Of a stretch of DNA of 64,000 nt, positions 1-10,301 are shown piece after piece. The stretch's first letter is position 1, and the number at the start of each line of letters is the position of its first letter. The stretch is from Anaerolineales bacterium UBA5797. Lineage in GTDB: Bacteria > Chloroflexota > Anaerolineae > Anaerolineales > Villigracilaceae. The notes beneath the pieces are model-generated. The model made no database searches. It was not told the origin of the DNA and saw nothing but the letters and a program-made list of their open reading frames with translations. The position numbers and the translations under genes are program-made. The DNA lies in assembly GCA_002418205.1 (NCBI GenBank), contig DIDP01000008.1, forward strand, positions 7,070 to 71,069. The letters run 5' to 3'.

Positions 1-6
1 AATTTA

Positions 7-51
7 CTATTTTCCCAGTTTCTTCTTGAACTCTGCCGTCAACGTGGGAAC
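7..51 (-). pseudogene. 3' remnant of a second etfA copy
   Basis: Read on the minus strand, these bases encode VPTLTAEFKKKLGK followed by TAG. The intact EtfA at 1950-2963 ends VPALTAEFKKKLGK and a stop. By my count 36 of 45 bases match positions 1950-1994, and most differences are third-codon changes, so the fragment descends from a functional etfA-like gene. Upstream on the minus strand the similarity ends abruptly at an in-frame TGA, and the TadG-like gene follows. The segment between the two etfA 3' ends is therefore bounded by direct repeats. It may be a partial duplication or a scar of integration at the etfA 3' end; the sequence left of the window would decide. Confidence 0.6.
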
Positions 52-69
52 AAAATTTCATTCCATCAT

Positions 70-1278
70 CTATTTCATCAACTCAATTGCCGGGGGGAAT
101 GTCACGATGACATTTTCACTTTGATCGTACTCAACAAGCAGATCGGCTGTGCCTATCAGGTCAATGGTATAACCGATGATCTGGCTGTGATAGCCTTCGG
201 TTCCTGCAGTTCCGTTGATTTGGATGTCCGACGCGGGGGCGAGGATCGTTCCCACAAAACTCGAATCTGAATTACCGTTGATGATCATCCCTGAATCGTT
301 GCTCATTGGCATATAGATCAGTAATCCGGCGAACGGTCCGGTTTGAGGCGCCGTCAGGTTGATCTGGGCATTGCCGTCCCAGTGAACATTTCCAGAGCGC
401 ATGAAGATGAACACATTGTTGCCGATCAGGGTATCATGCGCGTTGACCATGAAGTCTCCATCCACACAATATACCCCCGGCAGCAAATATGTGACGCCAC
501 TCGGCGGGAACCTCCCAGACCAGTTCCCGGGAGAAAGTTTATTGCCGTATTGAACGGCGTTGTTTCCGCAGATCGGTTCGGGAGGCAGCGCGATCGGCGG
601 ATAGGGAACTGGATTCGCGTCGACTTGAATTGTGTCCGCCGGTGTGACCGATCCGTGCAGACAGGCGCCCCCAACGATCTCGATCCCTTGCGGTGTATCG
701 ATCAGGCTGTTGCCAACCTGCTCGAACGCACAATCGTCATTCGAGTTGACGAATATGCCGCTTCCGGTGAGGACCGTTGAATTTGTCCCGTGTGACCGGA
801 AAGCGCCTCGCCCATCTGGTTTTAAAGCCACCATTGCCGCCCCTGAATTCATCGGACCCTCGATGCTGGGGTGGACGTGCGTGACCGCTTCGACGCGGTT
901 ATGGATATGGTCCACGCCTATGACACGTGCAAAGGATGTAGAGGTCGTGGATTCGATGATGACTTCCACATATGCAGTGTCTCCACCATACGGCTCATTC
1001 TCAGGAGGGCAATGGATATGAACGGTGGTCGTCGCGCCGTTGTTCTCATATCCGTAGCCTGCTGCCTGTAGCAAGCCGGTGCCCTCCCAGTCACCCCCAC
1101 GGATTTTCGACAGGGCGGCGGCAAATGCGGCTGTATCTGCCGCGTTCTGAGCATTTCGCCGATCACTGAAAACATGTCCGCCATCCACTGCAAGCGCCAC
1201 AAAACCGACCAGCCCGGCAACTGCGAGCGCGATCAAGATCAAAGCCTGACCGCGCTCCTGCAAAATTTTTCGAATCAT
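70..1278 (-). CDS. TadE/TadG-like surface or pilus-associated protein
   Basis: The N-terminus carries the typical TadG anchor: a short basic segment, ERGQALILIALAVAGLVGFV as a transmembrane helix, then DGGHVFSDRRNAQNAADTAA, the prepilin-like motif of Tad/Flp pilus proteins (known family feature). The remaining roughly 330 residues are secreted, rich in Gly, Asn and Thr, and look like a beta-rich repeat domain. The start at 1278 is chosen because GGAGG lies a few bases upstream (GGAGGAACC-ATG); a longer frame would start at 1326 without a ribosome site. No other tad genes are visible, so it may be an orphan surface protein instead of part of a pilus system. It ends next to the etfA remnant. 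Confidence 0.75.
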   Translation of the reverse strand: MIRKILQERGQALILIALAVAGLVGFVALAVDGGHVFSDRRNAQNAADTAAFAAALSKIRGGDWEGTGLLQAAGYGYENNGATTTVHIHCPPENEPYGGDTAYVEVIIESTTSTSFARVIGVDHIHNRVEAVTHVHPSIEGPMNSGAAMVALKPDGRGAFRSHGTNSTVLTGSGIFVNSNDDCAFEQVGNSLIDTPQGIEIVGGACLHGSVTPADTIQVDANPVPYPPIALPPEPICGNNAVQYGNKLSPGNWSGRFPPSGVTYLLPGVYCVDGDFMVNAHDTLIGNNVFIFMRSGNVHWDGNAQINLTAPQTGPFAGLLIYMPMSNDSGMIINGNSDSSFVGTILAPASDIQINGTAGTEGYHSQIIGYTIDLIGTADLLVEYDQSENVIVTFPPAIELMK

Positions 1279-1507
1279 GGTTCCTCCATTCGAATCAGCA
1301 GCAACCCAAACCGATCCCCGACCCAATTTCTATGACGGTGTTTTTCCCTGCCGGATACCTTCAAATCGGTTCGGAATGATGCGTTGGAGGTAAAGCGCCC
1401 TGAATGCCGGGCAATCAGGGCGGAATGGTTGTTTTATAAAATCCGGAGTATCCGCGGACACTCCAGTTCGTCACAATGGATGAATGCACTATCTAAAGGA
1501 GATGAAA

Positions 1508-1879
1508 ATGAAAAGATGGTTCCTGTTCGCATTGCTGTTTGTAATGATGTTTGCCGCTGTCTTGCCGGTTTCTGCGGCAGGGAATGGTCCGCGCTCCAAT
1601 TTTACGTTCGTGGGCAGGATTGCCGAGACCGGGGACGGCACTGTGACGATTGAAGTCCTGCGCGGAAACAAACTTGCCCAGCCCAACATCGATCAACCAT
1701 TGACTGTGGTTGTAACGGATTCCACGCGTTACCTGCTGAATGATGGAACTGTGGTCATGCCGATCACATTTGCCGATCTGGAGGTTGGCGACCCGGTCAG
1801 TGTGCATGGGATTTTGGTAAGTGGTGTCTGGACCGCCAGCCGCATCACCGTTGGCGCCCAATTGATCCATTTTCCGTAA
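1508..1879 (+). CDS. small secreted protein with DUF5666-like beta-barrel domain
   Basis: The protein of about 123 residues begins with a clear signal peptide (MKRWFLFALLFVMMFAAVLP, cleavage after SAA). The mature part, with phrases such as FVGRIAETGDGTVTIEVL and FADLEVGDPVSVHGIL, resembles the small OB-like DUF5666 domain, whose role is unknown. The start at ATG 1508 has AAAGGAG six bases upstream; ATG 1502 is a possible alternative. The gene is divergent from the TadG-like gene, with about 230 bases between the two starts, and it ends at a strong bidirectional terminator. A cell-envelope location is inferred from the signal peptide. Confidence 0.65.
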   Translation: MKRWFLFALLFVMMFAAVLPVSAAGNGPRSNFTFVGRIAETGDGTVTIEVLRGNKLAQPNIDQPLTVVVTDSTRYLLNDGTVVMPITFADLEVGDPVSVHGILVSGVWTASRITVGAQLIHFP

Positions 1880-1894
1880 CACCCTTCCTCCATC

Positions 1895-1934
1895 ATAAAC
1901 AGAAAGCGGGCTGAGAAGCCCGCTTTCTGTTTAT
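1895..1934. terminator. bidirectional intrinsic terminator, 18-bp perfect stem
   Basis: ATAAACAGAAAGCGGGCT pairs perfectly with AGCCCGCTTTCTGTTTAT around a GAGA loop. It lies between the convergent genes ending at 1879 (plus) and 1950 (minus), with T-rich sequence on both exits. Confidence 0.85.
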
Positions 1935-1949
1935 GTGGTTTTAGAGGGA

Positions 1950-2963
1950 TCACTTCCCCAACTTCTTCTTGAACTCCGCCGTCAACGCGGGGACGATCTT
2001 GAACAGGTCGCCGACCACGCCGTAACGGGCTTGCGTGAAGATGGGCGCATCCGCGTCCTTGTTGATGGCGACCACCACCTTGGAGTTCCTCATTCCCACA
2101 AGATGTTGGATCGCGCCGGAGATACCGCAGGCAATATACAGATCGGGCGTGACGACCTTGCCTGTCTGCCCGACCTGATGGGCGTAGGGAATGTATCCGC
2201 CGTCGACCGCGGCACGTGAAGCGCCGACCGCGCCGCCGAGCACGTTGGCGAGTTCGCCGATCAACGCGAAGCCTTGATGTGCGCGCCAGACCTCGGCATC
2301 CTTCTCGTCCATGCCATCGGGCGGGGTGAGGGACGGGTTGTTCGAAACGCCGCGTCCCCCGGAGACGATGACGGGCGCGTCGCCGAGGTTGACCGCGGCT
2401 TCGGATGCAGAGTAGCCTTCGACCGTGGTCAACGCCTCAGACTTGACCTCCACTTTGGTCGCCGTGCCCGATTTGCTTTCATCACGTTCAGGCTTGGGGA
2501 AGAAGCGCGGGCGGATGCTCGCCATCACAGGCTTGGCAGAGCAAACCGTCTTTTCCAAAACTTTGCCCTCGTAAATGGGACGCGTCGCGACCAGCTTATC
2601 ACCCTCCATCTCAACCGCGGAGATGTCGGTCAACACGCCGGTGTTCAAATCCACGGCAGACATGGCAGCCAGTTCGCGGGTGCGGGCAGTGATGGGGAAC
2701 AGGATCAGGTCCGGGCTTTGGGCTGAAGCGAGCGCCGAAAAAGTGGACGCATACGGCTCGGCGCGGAAATCTGCCAGCGCAGGATCGTCCGCGACGAAGA
2801 CCTCGTCGGCGCCGTATTCGAACGCGGCTTTCACTACATCATCCACACCCGAACCGAACACCACCGCGCTCACCGATCCGAGCGTCTTGCCGAGACCGAT
2901 CGCCTCCCATGAAGCAGGCTGGATCTCGCCCTTGAAGTGATCGACGTAAACAAAAGTTTTCAT
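1950..2963 (-). CDS. etfA: electron transfer flavoprotein alpha subunit
   Basis: EtfA is the FAD-binding subunit of the soluble electron carrier that accepts electrons from acyl-CoA dehydrogenases. The 337-residue length fits the family. The C-terminal FAD domain is recognisable: ISGAIQHLVGMRNSKVVVAI followed by NKDADAPIF and YGVVGDLFKIVPAL. The N-terminal half has the alpha/beta nucleotide-binding fold typical of ETF. The start codon overlaps the end of etfB by four bases (ATGA), so the two are translationally coupled. The acyl-CoA dehydrogenase at 5304-6512 on the same strand is a plausible electron donor. A 3' fragment of a related gene lies at 7-51. Confidence 0.95.
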   Translation of the reverse strand: MKTFVYVDHFKGEIQPASWEAIGLGKTLGSVSAVVFGSGVDDVVKAAFEYGADEVFVADDPALADFRAEPYASTFSALASAQSPDLILFPITARTRELAAMSAVDLNTGVLTDISAVEMEGDKLVATRPIYEGKVLEKTVCSAKPVMASIRPRFFPKPERDESKSGTATKVEVKSEALTTVEGYSASEAAVNLGDAPVIVSGGRGVSNNPSLTPPDGMDEKDAEVWRAHQGFALIGELANVLGGAVGASRAAVDGGYIPYAHQVGQTGKVVTPDLYIACGISGAIQHLVGMRNSKVVVAINKDADAPIFTQARYGVVGDLFKIVPALTAEFKKKLGK

Positions 2964-3730
2964 AGCACTTTCTCCGCAAGGATCTTTTCGACGAGCGCTT
3001 CGGCGATGGCTTCGGGCGTTTCGCCGGTGATCATCTCAACCTTCGTTTCGTCCACGGGCGGGTTCATCAACTCCGTGCGTTTGACAACGGTTGCAGGCGC
3101 TTCGACGCCGAGGTCAGCCAGCGACCAGACGGGGATGTTCGCCTTCGAGGCCTTGCGGATGCCCATGAACGACGGGTAGCGCGGCTCGCCAATGCTCTGG
3201 ACGACGCTCAACACGACAGGCATCCTGGCGCTGACAGTGACCCTGCCCTCTTCGATGACCCGCTCGACGCGCACGCTTCCTTCCTCGACCTTGATCTGCC
3301 CTGCCAACCCAAGCAGCGGCAGCCCGAGGACTCTCGCCACCTGTGCGGTGGTAAGCCCCGAGCCGTTGTCGAGAGTCTGGCGGCCGAACACGATCATGTC
3401 CGCATCGCCGACCTTTTTGATCGCCGCGGCAAGGACGCGCGCCGCCGCGACCGAATCGATCTCGGTCAGCGCGGGGTCCGAGACGAGGATCGCCTCGTCC
3501 GCGCCCATGGCGAGGGCGTGCTTGAGCGCCTCCCTGGCGGATTCGGGTCCGATGCACAGGGCAGTGACCGTCCCGCCGACCGCTTCCTTCTGCTGGAGCG
3601 CGCCTTCGACCGCGTACTCGTCGAACGGGTTGATGACCAGCGGCGCGTCCCCCCACGTGACCTGCCCGCCTTCGGCTTTGACCTTCGCCTCCGAGTCCGG
3701 GACTTGTTTGATGCATGCGATGATTTTCAA
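2960..3730 (-). CDS. etfB: electron transfer flavoprotein beta subunit
   Basis: The 256-residue protein begins MKIIACIKQVPDSEAKVK and has the ETF-beta signatures NPFDEYAVEGAL, ALAMGADEAILV and the ADMIVFGRQTLDNGSG segment that surrounds the AMP site. The start codon is TTG at 3730, supported by AAGGAGG about seven bases upstream; no ATG gives the expected N-terminus. It is the first gene of an etfB-etfA pair with a four-base overlap. The upstream side carries a short palindromic repeat at 3753-3797. Confidence 0.95.
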   Translation of the reverse strand: MKIIACIKQVPDSEAKVKAEGGQVTWGDAPLVINPFDEYAVEGALQQKEAVGGTVTALCIGPESAREALKHALAMGADEAILVSDPALTEIDSVAAARVLAAAIKKVGDADMIVFGRQTLDNGSGLTTAQVARVLGLPLLGLAGQIKVEEGSVRVERVIEEGRVTVSARMPVVLSVVQSIGEPRYPSFMGIRKASKANIPVWSLADLGVEAPATVVKRTELMNPPVDETKVEMITGETPEAIAEALVEKILAEKVL

Positions 3731-3752
3731 AGTGTGCCTCCTTATGTTATTT

Positions 3753-3797
3753 CGTCATTGCGAGGAGCGAACAGCAGTGAGCGACGAAGCAATGACG
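3753..3797. repeat. CATTGCGAG-type palindromic intergenic repeat
   Basis: The 45-bp element has inverted ends CGTCATTGC and GCAATGACG, with GAGGAGCGAACAGCAGTGAG inside. Related copies occur at 19017-19054 and 32585-32674. It sits between the etfB start and a small membrane protein gene. Confidence 0.75.
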
Positions 3798-3799
3798 GA

Positions 3800-4078
3800 T
3801 CATTTTAAATATGCCATAACCACCAACACATCCGCCGCGAGAACTGCAATGATCCCAAGCAGGCTGAAAACCTTCTGCCAGAGGATCCAACTCCGCTTGT
3901 TCTCCACCCGTTTGAGGAAGAAAGCCCTGAAGGGATAAACGGAAGGCTCGCGCGTAAGGCTATTATAAATGGACTGGTAGTACTCCTCCGTTTTGAACCA
4001 GAGTTTGTACGAGTTCGAAAGGAACAGCAGGCTGAAGAGCAGGAAGATGATGACAAATCCGAGGGAGGGTTGGGTCAT
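3800..4078 (-). CDS. small two-helix membrane protein, unknown function
   Basis: I do not recognise a family. The 92-residue product has two hydrophobic helices, one at the N-terminus (LGFVIIFLLFSLLFLS) and one at the C-terminus (VFSLLGIIAVLAADVLVVMA), separated by a charged segment of about 40 residues rich in Tyr, Arg and Lys. It therefore probably spans the membrane twice with a cytoplasmic loop. It lies on the same strand as etfBA but is separated from etfB by the palindromic repeat at 3753-3797. The helix content and clean ends make a real gene likely. Confidence 0.6.
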   Translation of the reverse strand: MTQPSLGFVIIFLLFSLLFLSNSYKLWFKTEEYYQSIYNSLTREPSVYPFRAFFLKRVENKRSWILWQKVFSLLGIIAVLAADVLVVMAYLK

Positions 4079-4090
4079 GTGTGGTTGAAT

Positions 4091-4148
4091 GTTGAAGGAT
4101 TAAGGTTGGAGGTAAAAACATAAAACCTTCAACCCTAAACTTGAAACC
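4091..4148. repeat. word-like intergenic repeat (TTGAAGG/CCTTCAAC)
   Basis: GTTGAAGGATTAAGGTTGG on the left and CCTTCAACCCTAAACTTG on the right are imperfect inverted copies. The same vocabulary recurs at 17876-17917 and inside the cydDC coding region (14815-14985, 15925-16045, 16735-16825). Confidence 0.5.
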
Positions 4149-4438
4149 TATTGAATACTCGTTTTGCTCAGGATCTTTCCCGTGCCCAGGTCCAGATCGC
4201 AGGCGTGACCGCTGAGCGTGTATGTGGATAATGTATTGCCGTCTTCGTTCAATCTCACGCGCGAGTATAACGTGTACGGGTCTGGTTTTTCAGCTTTCCA
4301 GATCACTCTTCCGTCCGCCGAGATGCAATACAGGTTGGATTCGCCGCGCGGGAATCCGGTCGTGTTTTCCAATACAACATATCCGGTCAGGGTTTGGATC
4401 GTCTTCTCAATCTTTGTGTGGAGAGGTTGAATGTCCAT
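4148..4438 (-). CDS. hypothetical protein with PQQ/WD-like beta strand pattern
   Basis: The 96-residue product has short phrases typical of one or two beta-propeller blades (NLYCISADGRVIWKAEKPDP and CDLDLGTGKILSKTSIQ), but it is too short for a full propeller. The start has GGGAG about five bases upstream. It lies 13 bases downstream of the YhfC-type protease gene on the same strand, so the two are probably cotranscribed. It could be an independent small cytoplasmic protein or the remnant of a larger one; no signal peptide is present. Function is not assigned. Confidence 0.5.
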   Translation of the reverse strand: MDIQPLHTKIEKTIQTLTGYVVLENTTGFPRGESNLYCISADGRVIWKAEKPDPYTLYSRVRLNEDGNTLSTYTLSGHACDLDLGTGKILSKTSIQ

Positions 4439-4451
4439 TCGCGCTCCCTGG

Positions 4452-5249
4452 CTATTGTGTTTCTGTGATGACTTGAGGGGATTCCCTTTCCACGAACCAG
4501 GACCGCATCGTGAACAGGATCGTCAAACTGATCCCTGCCAGTACAGCCAATATGCCTTCCAGCGTCACTGCACCGACGATGGGGAGGAGGTAGACTGATA
4601 AGGCATCCACAAATGCGTGCCAGAGGAGCGCCAGCCAGAACCACATCGGCTTTTTGTAGACCACACTGTAAAGCACCATGACCGAGAGCGCCAAATGCAG
4701 ACTGATCGCGAAGAGTCGTTCGAGCCCGCTTAAGAAGCCCATATAAAATGGCGCGCCCCAGTAGGCATCCACCTGCTGCCTCGTCAACTCGATCTGCCCG
4801 GCGGGGACTCCCAGTGCGGCAAGATCGGCATTCCGCATGACCACCATGTTGACTATGGTCGCTATGCTCAGCAGACCGATTAGCATTGCCTCGACGCCGC
4901 CATGCCCCACACCGACCAGCACGCCTTCGGTCCAAGTTTTTACATTCTTGAGGCTGAACTTGAACAATATCCAGCGGGCGGTCTCTTCGAAGATTCCCGC
5001 CAGCAGACCAAGCACGACCGCGCTGAATATCGCGCTCCATGCATCGGGCACGGAAAGTGTCCCGTTTTTGAACAGCGCGGTCAACCCGGCTACGACCGGG
5101 ATGTGCAGCACCTGCGAGGCGATGAACGTCAACGCACCGGCAAGGGCGAGTTTCCACGACAGGCTGAACTTGCGCGTAAGATAAACGATCAAAAAGATGG
5201 GCAGCAGGAGCATAATCAATATGCTCACGGATGAAGCAAAAAGTATCAC
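4452..5249 (-). CDS. YhfC-family intramembrane metalloprotease
   Basis: The 265-residue protein is almost entirely hydrophobic, with seven or eight predicted helices. It carries the CPBP/YhfC-type putative metal ligands: E88-E89-x2-R92 in GIFEETARWILF, H116 and E120 in VGHGGVEAML, H185 in a later helix and H211 in LLWHAFVDAL. These match the known arrangement of glutamates and histidines in Abi/CPBP-like proteases embedded in the membrane. The start codon is GTG at 5249, preceded by GGAG five bases away. The substrate is unknown. A small hypothetical gene follows closely and probably shares the transcript. Confidence 0.75.
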   Translation of the reverse strand: MILFASSVSILIMLLLPIFLIVYLTRKFSLSWKLALAGALTFIASQVLHIPVVAGLTALFKNGTLSVPDAWSAIFSAVVLGLLAGIFEETARWILFKFSLKNVKTWTEGVLVGVGHGGVEAMLIGLLSIATIVNMVVMRNADLAALGVPAGQIELTRQQVDAYWGAPFYMGFLSGLERLFAISLHLALSVMVLYSVVYKKPMWFWLALLWHAFVDALSVYLLPIVGAVTLEGILAVLAGISLTILFTMRSWFVERESPQVITETQ

Positions 5250-5303
5250 GTATTCTCCATTTCCTGTGAGGCGACGATCTTTAAGATGGCCATCACCTTA
5301 CAC

Positions 5304-6512
5304 TCAGTTTTGCCAGAACTCAGGATCATAGGCAGGCGCTTCACAGCGGAGCGGCTTGTCCGCCCGCTCACCAAGCGCGTAGCCAGCCTGGATCAAGGTC
5401 TGGATCTCGCTCGAACCTTCGTAGATCATCGCGCCTTTCGAGTTGCGCAGATAGCGCTCCACATCGTATTCGTCACTGAAGCCGTACGCGCCGTGGATCT
5501 GGATCGCCTCGTTCGCGGCGCTGAAGGAGGCCTCGGTGGCGAACTTCTTAGCGAAGGACGTCTCGCGTGTGCAGCGTTTGCCTGCATTCTTTAGCCAGCC
5601 CACCTGATAATAGAGCAGGCGCGCGATCTCATAGTCCTGCGACATTTTGGCGATCTTTTCCTGAATAAGTTGATGTTCCGAGATCGGCTTTCCAAAGGTC
5701 GTGCGCGTCTTCGCGTATTTCACGCTGGCTTCCAGCGCGGCGCGGATGATGCCCGTCGCGCCCGAGGCCACGGTATACCGCCCGTGGTCGAAGGCGGACA
5801 TGGTGATCTTGAAGCCCTCGCCTTCCTCACCGAGGCGGTTTTCCACGGGCACTTTCACGTCCGTGAACGAGATCCAGCCGGTCGAACCTGCGCGCACGCC
5901 GAGCTTGCCGTGGATGTCGCCTGTTTTCACGCCCTCGCTGTGCAGGTCAACGATGAAAGTGGAGAGCGCAGAAGAAGGTTTCGGGGAGGAAGGGTCGGTT
6001 TTAACGGTGACAAGCGCCAGGTCCGCTTTGGAGGCGAGCGAGATCCACATCTTCTCACCGTTCAGGAGGTAATGGTCGCCGTCCCGTTTGGCATTGGTCC
6101 GCATCGCCGCCACATCCGACCCCATGCCTGGTTCGGTGAACGCGCCGCATCCGATCTTTTCGCCTTTTGCCAGCGGCACCAGGAATTTTTGTTTCTGTTC
6201 TTCGGTGCCCCATTGGAAAATGCTCATCGCGCTCAAACCGGTATGCACCGACATGACGACGCGCAGGTGGGTGTCCATCGCTTCAAGTTCTTCGCAGGCC
6301 AGCCCCCAAGCGAGGTAATCCATGCCCTGCCCGCCATACCTCACGGGGAAGGGCAAGCCGAGAATGCCCAGTTCACCCATGCGCTTGAGCATGAACGGGA
6401 TCGGCTCCTGCCTGCGGTCATATTCCTTGATGACGGGCGCGATCTCTTTTTGAACGAAATCACGCACCATCTTTTGAGTCATTTGATGTTCGGGGGAGAG
6501 GGAGAAGTCCAT
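5304..6512 (-). CDS. acyl-CoA dehydrogenase
   Basis: The enzyme introduces the alpha-beta double bond in an acyl-CoA thioester using FAD and passes electrons to ETF. Visible signatures are CGAFTEPGMGSD and GEKMWISLASKAD in the middle domain, IQIHGAYGFSDEYDVERYLR near the C-terminus, and IYEGSSEIQ, which holds the presumed catalytic Glu. The length of 402 residues fits the family. The start at 6512 (MDFSLSPEHQM) matches family N-termini; a longer frame begins at 6545. The etfBA operon nearby supports the electron-transfer role. Several residues resemble the short-chain and glutaryl-CoA branches, but the substrate cannot be read from sequence. Confidence 0.9.
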   Translation of the reverse strand: MDFSLSPEHQMTQKMVRDFVQKEIAPVIKEYDRRQEPIPFMLKRMGELGILGLPFPVRYGGQGMDYLAWGLACEELEAMDTHLRVVMSVHTGLSAMSIFQWGTEEQKQKFLVPLAKGEKIGCGAFTEPGMGSDVAAMRTNAKRDGDHYLLNGEKMWISLASKADLALVTVKTDPSSPKPSSALSTFIVDLHSEGVKTGDIHGKLGVRAGSTGWISFTDVKVPVENRLGEEGEGFKITMSAFDHGRYTVASGATGIIRAALEASVKYAKTRTTFGKPISEHQLIQEKIAKMSQDYEIARLLYYQVGWLKNAGKRCTRETSFAKKFATEASFSAANEAIQIHGAYGFSDEYDVERYLRNSKGAMIYEGSSEIQTLIQAGYALGERADKPLRCEAPAYDPEFWQN

Positions 6513-6643
6513 TGATAGTGATTCCTGTGTGAAATTTTTCTCCATTATACCTTGTGGTTGTGACGAAACCCCGCTTCGCGCCAGGCAGATGGTTGATTCC
6601 GTTCAATGATCCTTCTCTTCCCGCAGATTCTGCCCCGTTAAAC

Positions 6644-6683
6644 AAAAAAATGCCCGATGCCGAGACGTATCTCTGCATCGGGC
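6644..6683 (-). terminator. intrinsic terminator of the 40-residue membrane protein gene
   Basis: On the minus strand GCCCGATGC pairs with GCATCGGGC and is followed by ATTTTTTTG. It lies just beyond the stop codon at 6706. Confidence 0.85.
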
Positions 6684-6705
6684 TAGGGAATGGGTGCCTC
6701 GTCTT

Positions 6706-6828
6706 TCATGATTTTCTCTCGACACCCATATTGCTCAACTCATCCGAATTGATGTTCGAGACGAGCAGGTCCGCGCCGGCGATGACTGCGAACAGGAGCA
6801 AACAGATAACGATGGCAACAACGAACAT
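6706..6828 (-). CDS. 40-residue single-helix membrane protein
   Basis: The product starts MFVVAIVICLLLFAVIAGAD, one strong transmembrane helix, followed by a short polar tail ending GVERKS. The start is set by a near-perfect Shine-Dalgarno AAAGGAGG about six bases before ATG 6828. A longer frame to 6939 would bury this ribosome site and lacks one of its own. Its own strong intrinsic terminator at 6644-6683 makes it a complete single-gene unit. No family is recognised. Proteins of this size often act as partners of larger membrane complexes, but that is only an inference. Confidence 0.65.
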   Translation of the reverse strand: MFVVAIVICLLLFAVIAGADLLVSNINSDELSNMGVERKS

Positions 6829-7067
6829 TGGGCGCCTCCTTTCTCTTGCATAACCTATTAACCGCTTTCGGAACGAAAAGTTGTATCCCCTAACAGTACT
6901 GTTTTTAACTTGCAAAGAGGAGAAATTGCAAGACTGCAAGGGTCATATACAAGACGATGAACATCGCTTTTTGTTCCCAACTACTAATACGCATCCTGGC
7001 ATGGTTTGTTGCAAAATTTACATGATGTATGGATATGACCAACAGCAGGGAAAAAATCATGTTCAGG

Positions 7068-7095
7068 TTGACAAAACCACTCTTTGGGATAAAAT
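7068..7095 (+). promoter_or_regulatory. promoter of tRNA-Leu
   Basis: A consensus -35 TTGACA (7068-7073) and a -10 TAAAAT (7090-7095) are separated by 16 bases. The tRNA begins 20 bases further on. Confidence 0.75.
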
Positions 7096-7114
7096 TCACT
7101 CCGCCAAACGAATT

Positions 7115-7198
<84 letters not shown>

Positions 7199-7216
7199 CA
7201 CGAACGTCATTTGAAG

Positions 7217-7242
7217 AGACTCGCTGGAAAGCGGGTCTTTTT
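7217..7242 (+). terminator. intrinsic terminator after tRNA-Leu
   Basis: AGACTCGCT pairs with AGCGGGTCT (one G-T pair) around GGAA and is followed by a run of five T. Confidence 0.85.
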
Positions 7243-7329
7243 GTTTGCCTGTCTCTAAATTTGCGTTCACTCCATACTATACTTTTAGGTCAGCCGGTGC
7301 GAATCTGGATGGGTGAGGGCGGGGCGAGG

Positions 7330-7338
7330 TGGTATAAT
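7330..7338 (+). promoter_or_regulatory. extended -10 element upstream of gyrA
   Basis: TGG-TATAAT is a consensus extended -10 box. No good -35 lies 17 bases upstream. It would give a leader of roughly 95 bases before the gyrA start at 7441. Confidence 0.55.
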
Positions 7339-7440
7339 TAGAGAAAATCAGGCATGTTCCTCATTAATTAAGACGCGGAGTCACAGAATCTCGTCCTTCG
7401 TGTCTTTTTTATGCCGACACCCCCTTTTTAGAGAGAGAAG

Positions 7441-9972
<2,532 letters not shown>

Positions 9973-9976
9973 CAGA

Positions 9977-10010
9977 GAAGTCCAGCAGAGACCTGCTGGA
10001 CTTCATTTTT
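9977..10010 (+). terminator. intrinsic terminator of gyrA
   Basis: GAAGTCCAGCAG pairs perfectly with CTGCTGGACTTC around a four-base loop and is followed by ATTTTT. Confidence 0.9.
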
Positions 10011-10028
10011 GCAAGAATTTAGTGAGGG

Positions 10029-10280
10029 CTAAAACAGGGACATTCGTCCCAGGACGAACATGACCAACGCGCCAAGTAAACAGACCGTGAACATCAACAT
10101 CAGCGAGATCAGGAAGCGTTGCTGGGCGGTCATCCCCAGAAAACGTTTTCCGCGTCGGCGGGGTTTTTCCGGCGCCTCGCCAGTCGGAACCGCTTCCGGC
10201 TCCTTGTAAAGTTCATTCTGTTCCTCTTCGTAAAACGGGGACTCGGATTCGGAAAAATCGCGTAGATTATCGAACATCAT
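10029..10280 (-). CDS. small tail-anchored-like membrane protein
   Basis: The 83-residue product has an acidic, Glu- and Pro-rich N-terminal half, a basic cluster KPRRRGKRF near the middle, and one C-terminal transmembrane helix (FLISLMLMFTVCLLGALVMF). This order suggests a cytoplasmic tail fixed to the membrane at its C-terminus. GAGG lies upstream of two consecutive ATG codons at 10280 and 10277; the second has the better spacing. It is the last gene after birA on this strand, about 20 bases downstream. No family is recognised. Confidence 0.6.
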   Translation of the reverse strand: MMFDNLRDFSESESPFYEEEQNELYKEPEAVPTGEAPEKPRRRGKRFLGMTAQQRFLISLMLMFTVCLLGALVMFVLGRMSLF

Positions 10281-10301
10281 GTACCTCGGCGAAAAAGTAT
10301 A

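Noticed and set aside
1327..1507. Riboswitch or small RNA in the divergent region
   Set aside because: Only short inverted repeats are seen and no known riboswitch core could be recognised.
6905..7060. Possible 51-residue membrane protein on the minus strand
   Set aside because: It has two hydrophobic segments, but no ribosome site, and a low-complexity AT-rich region can give this by chance. It may deserve a check for conservation.
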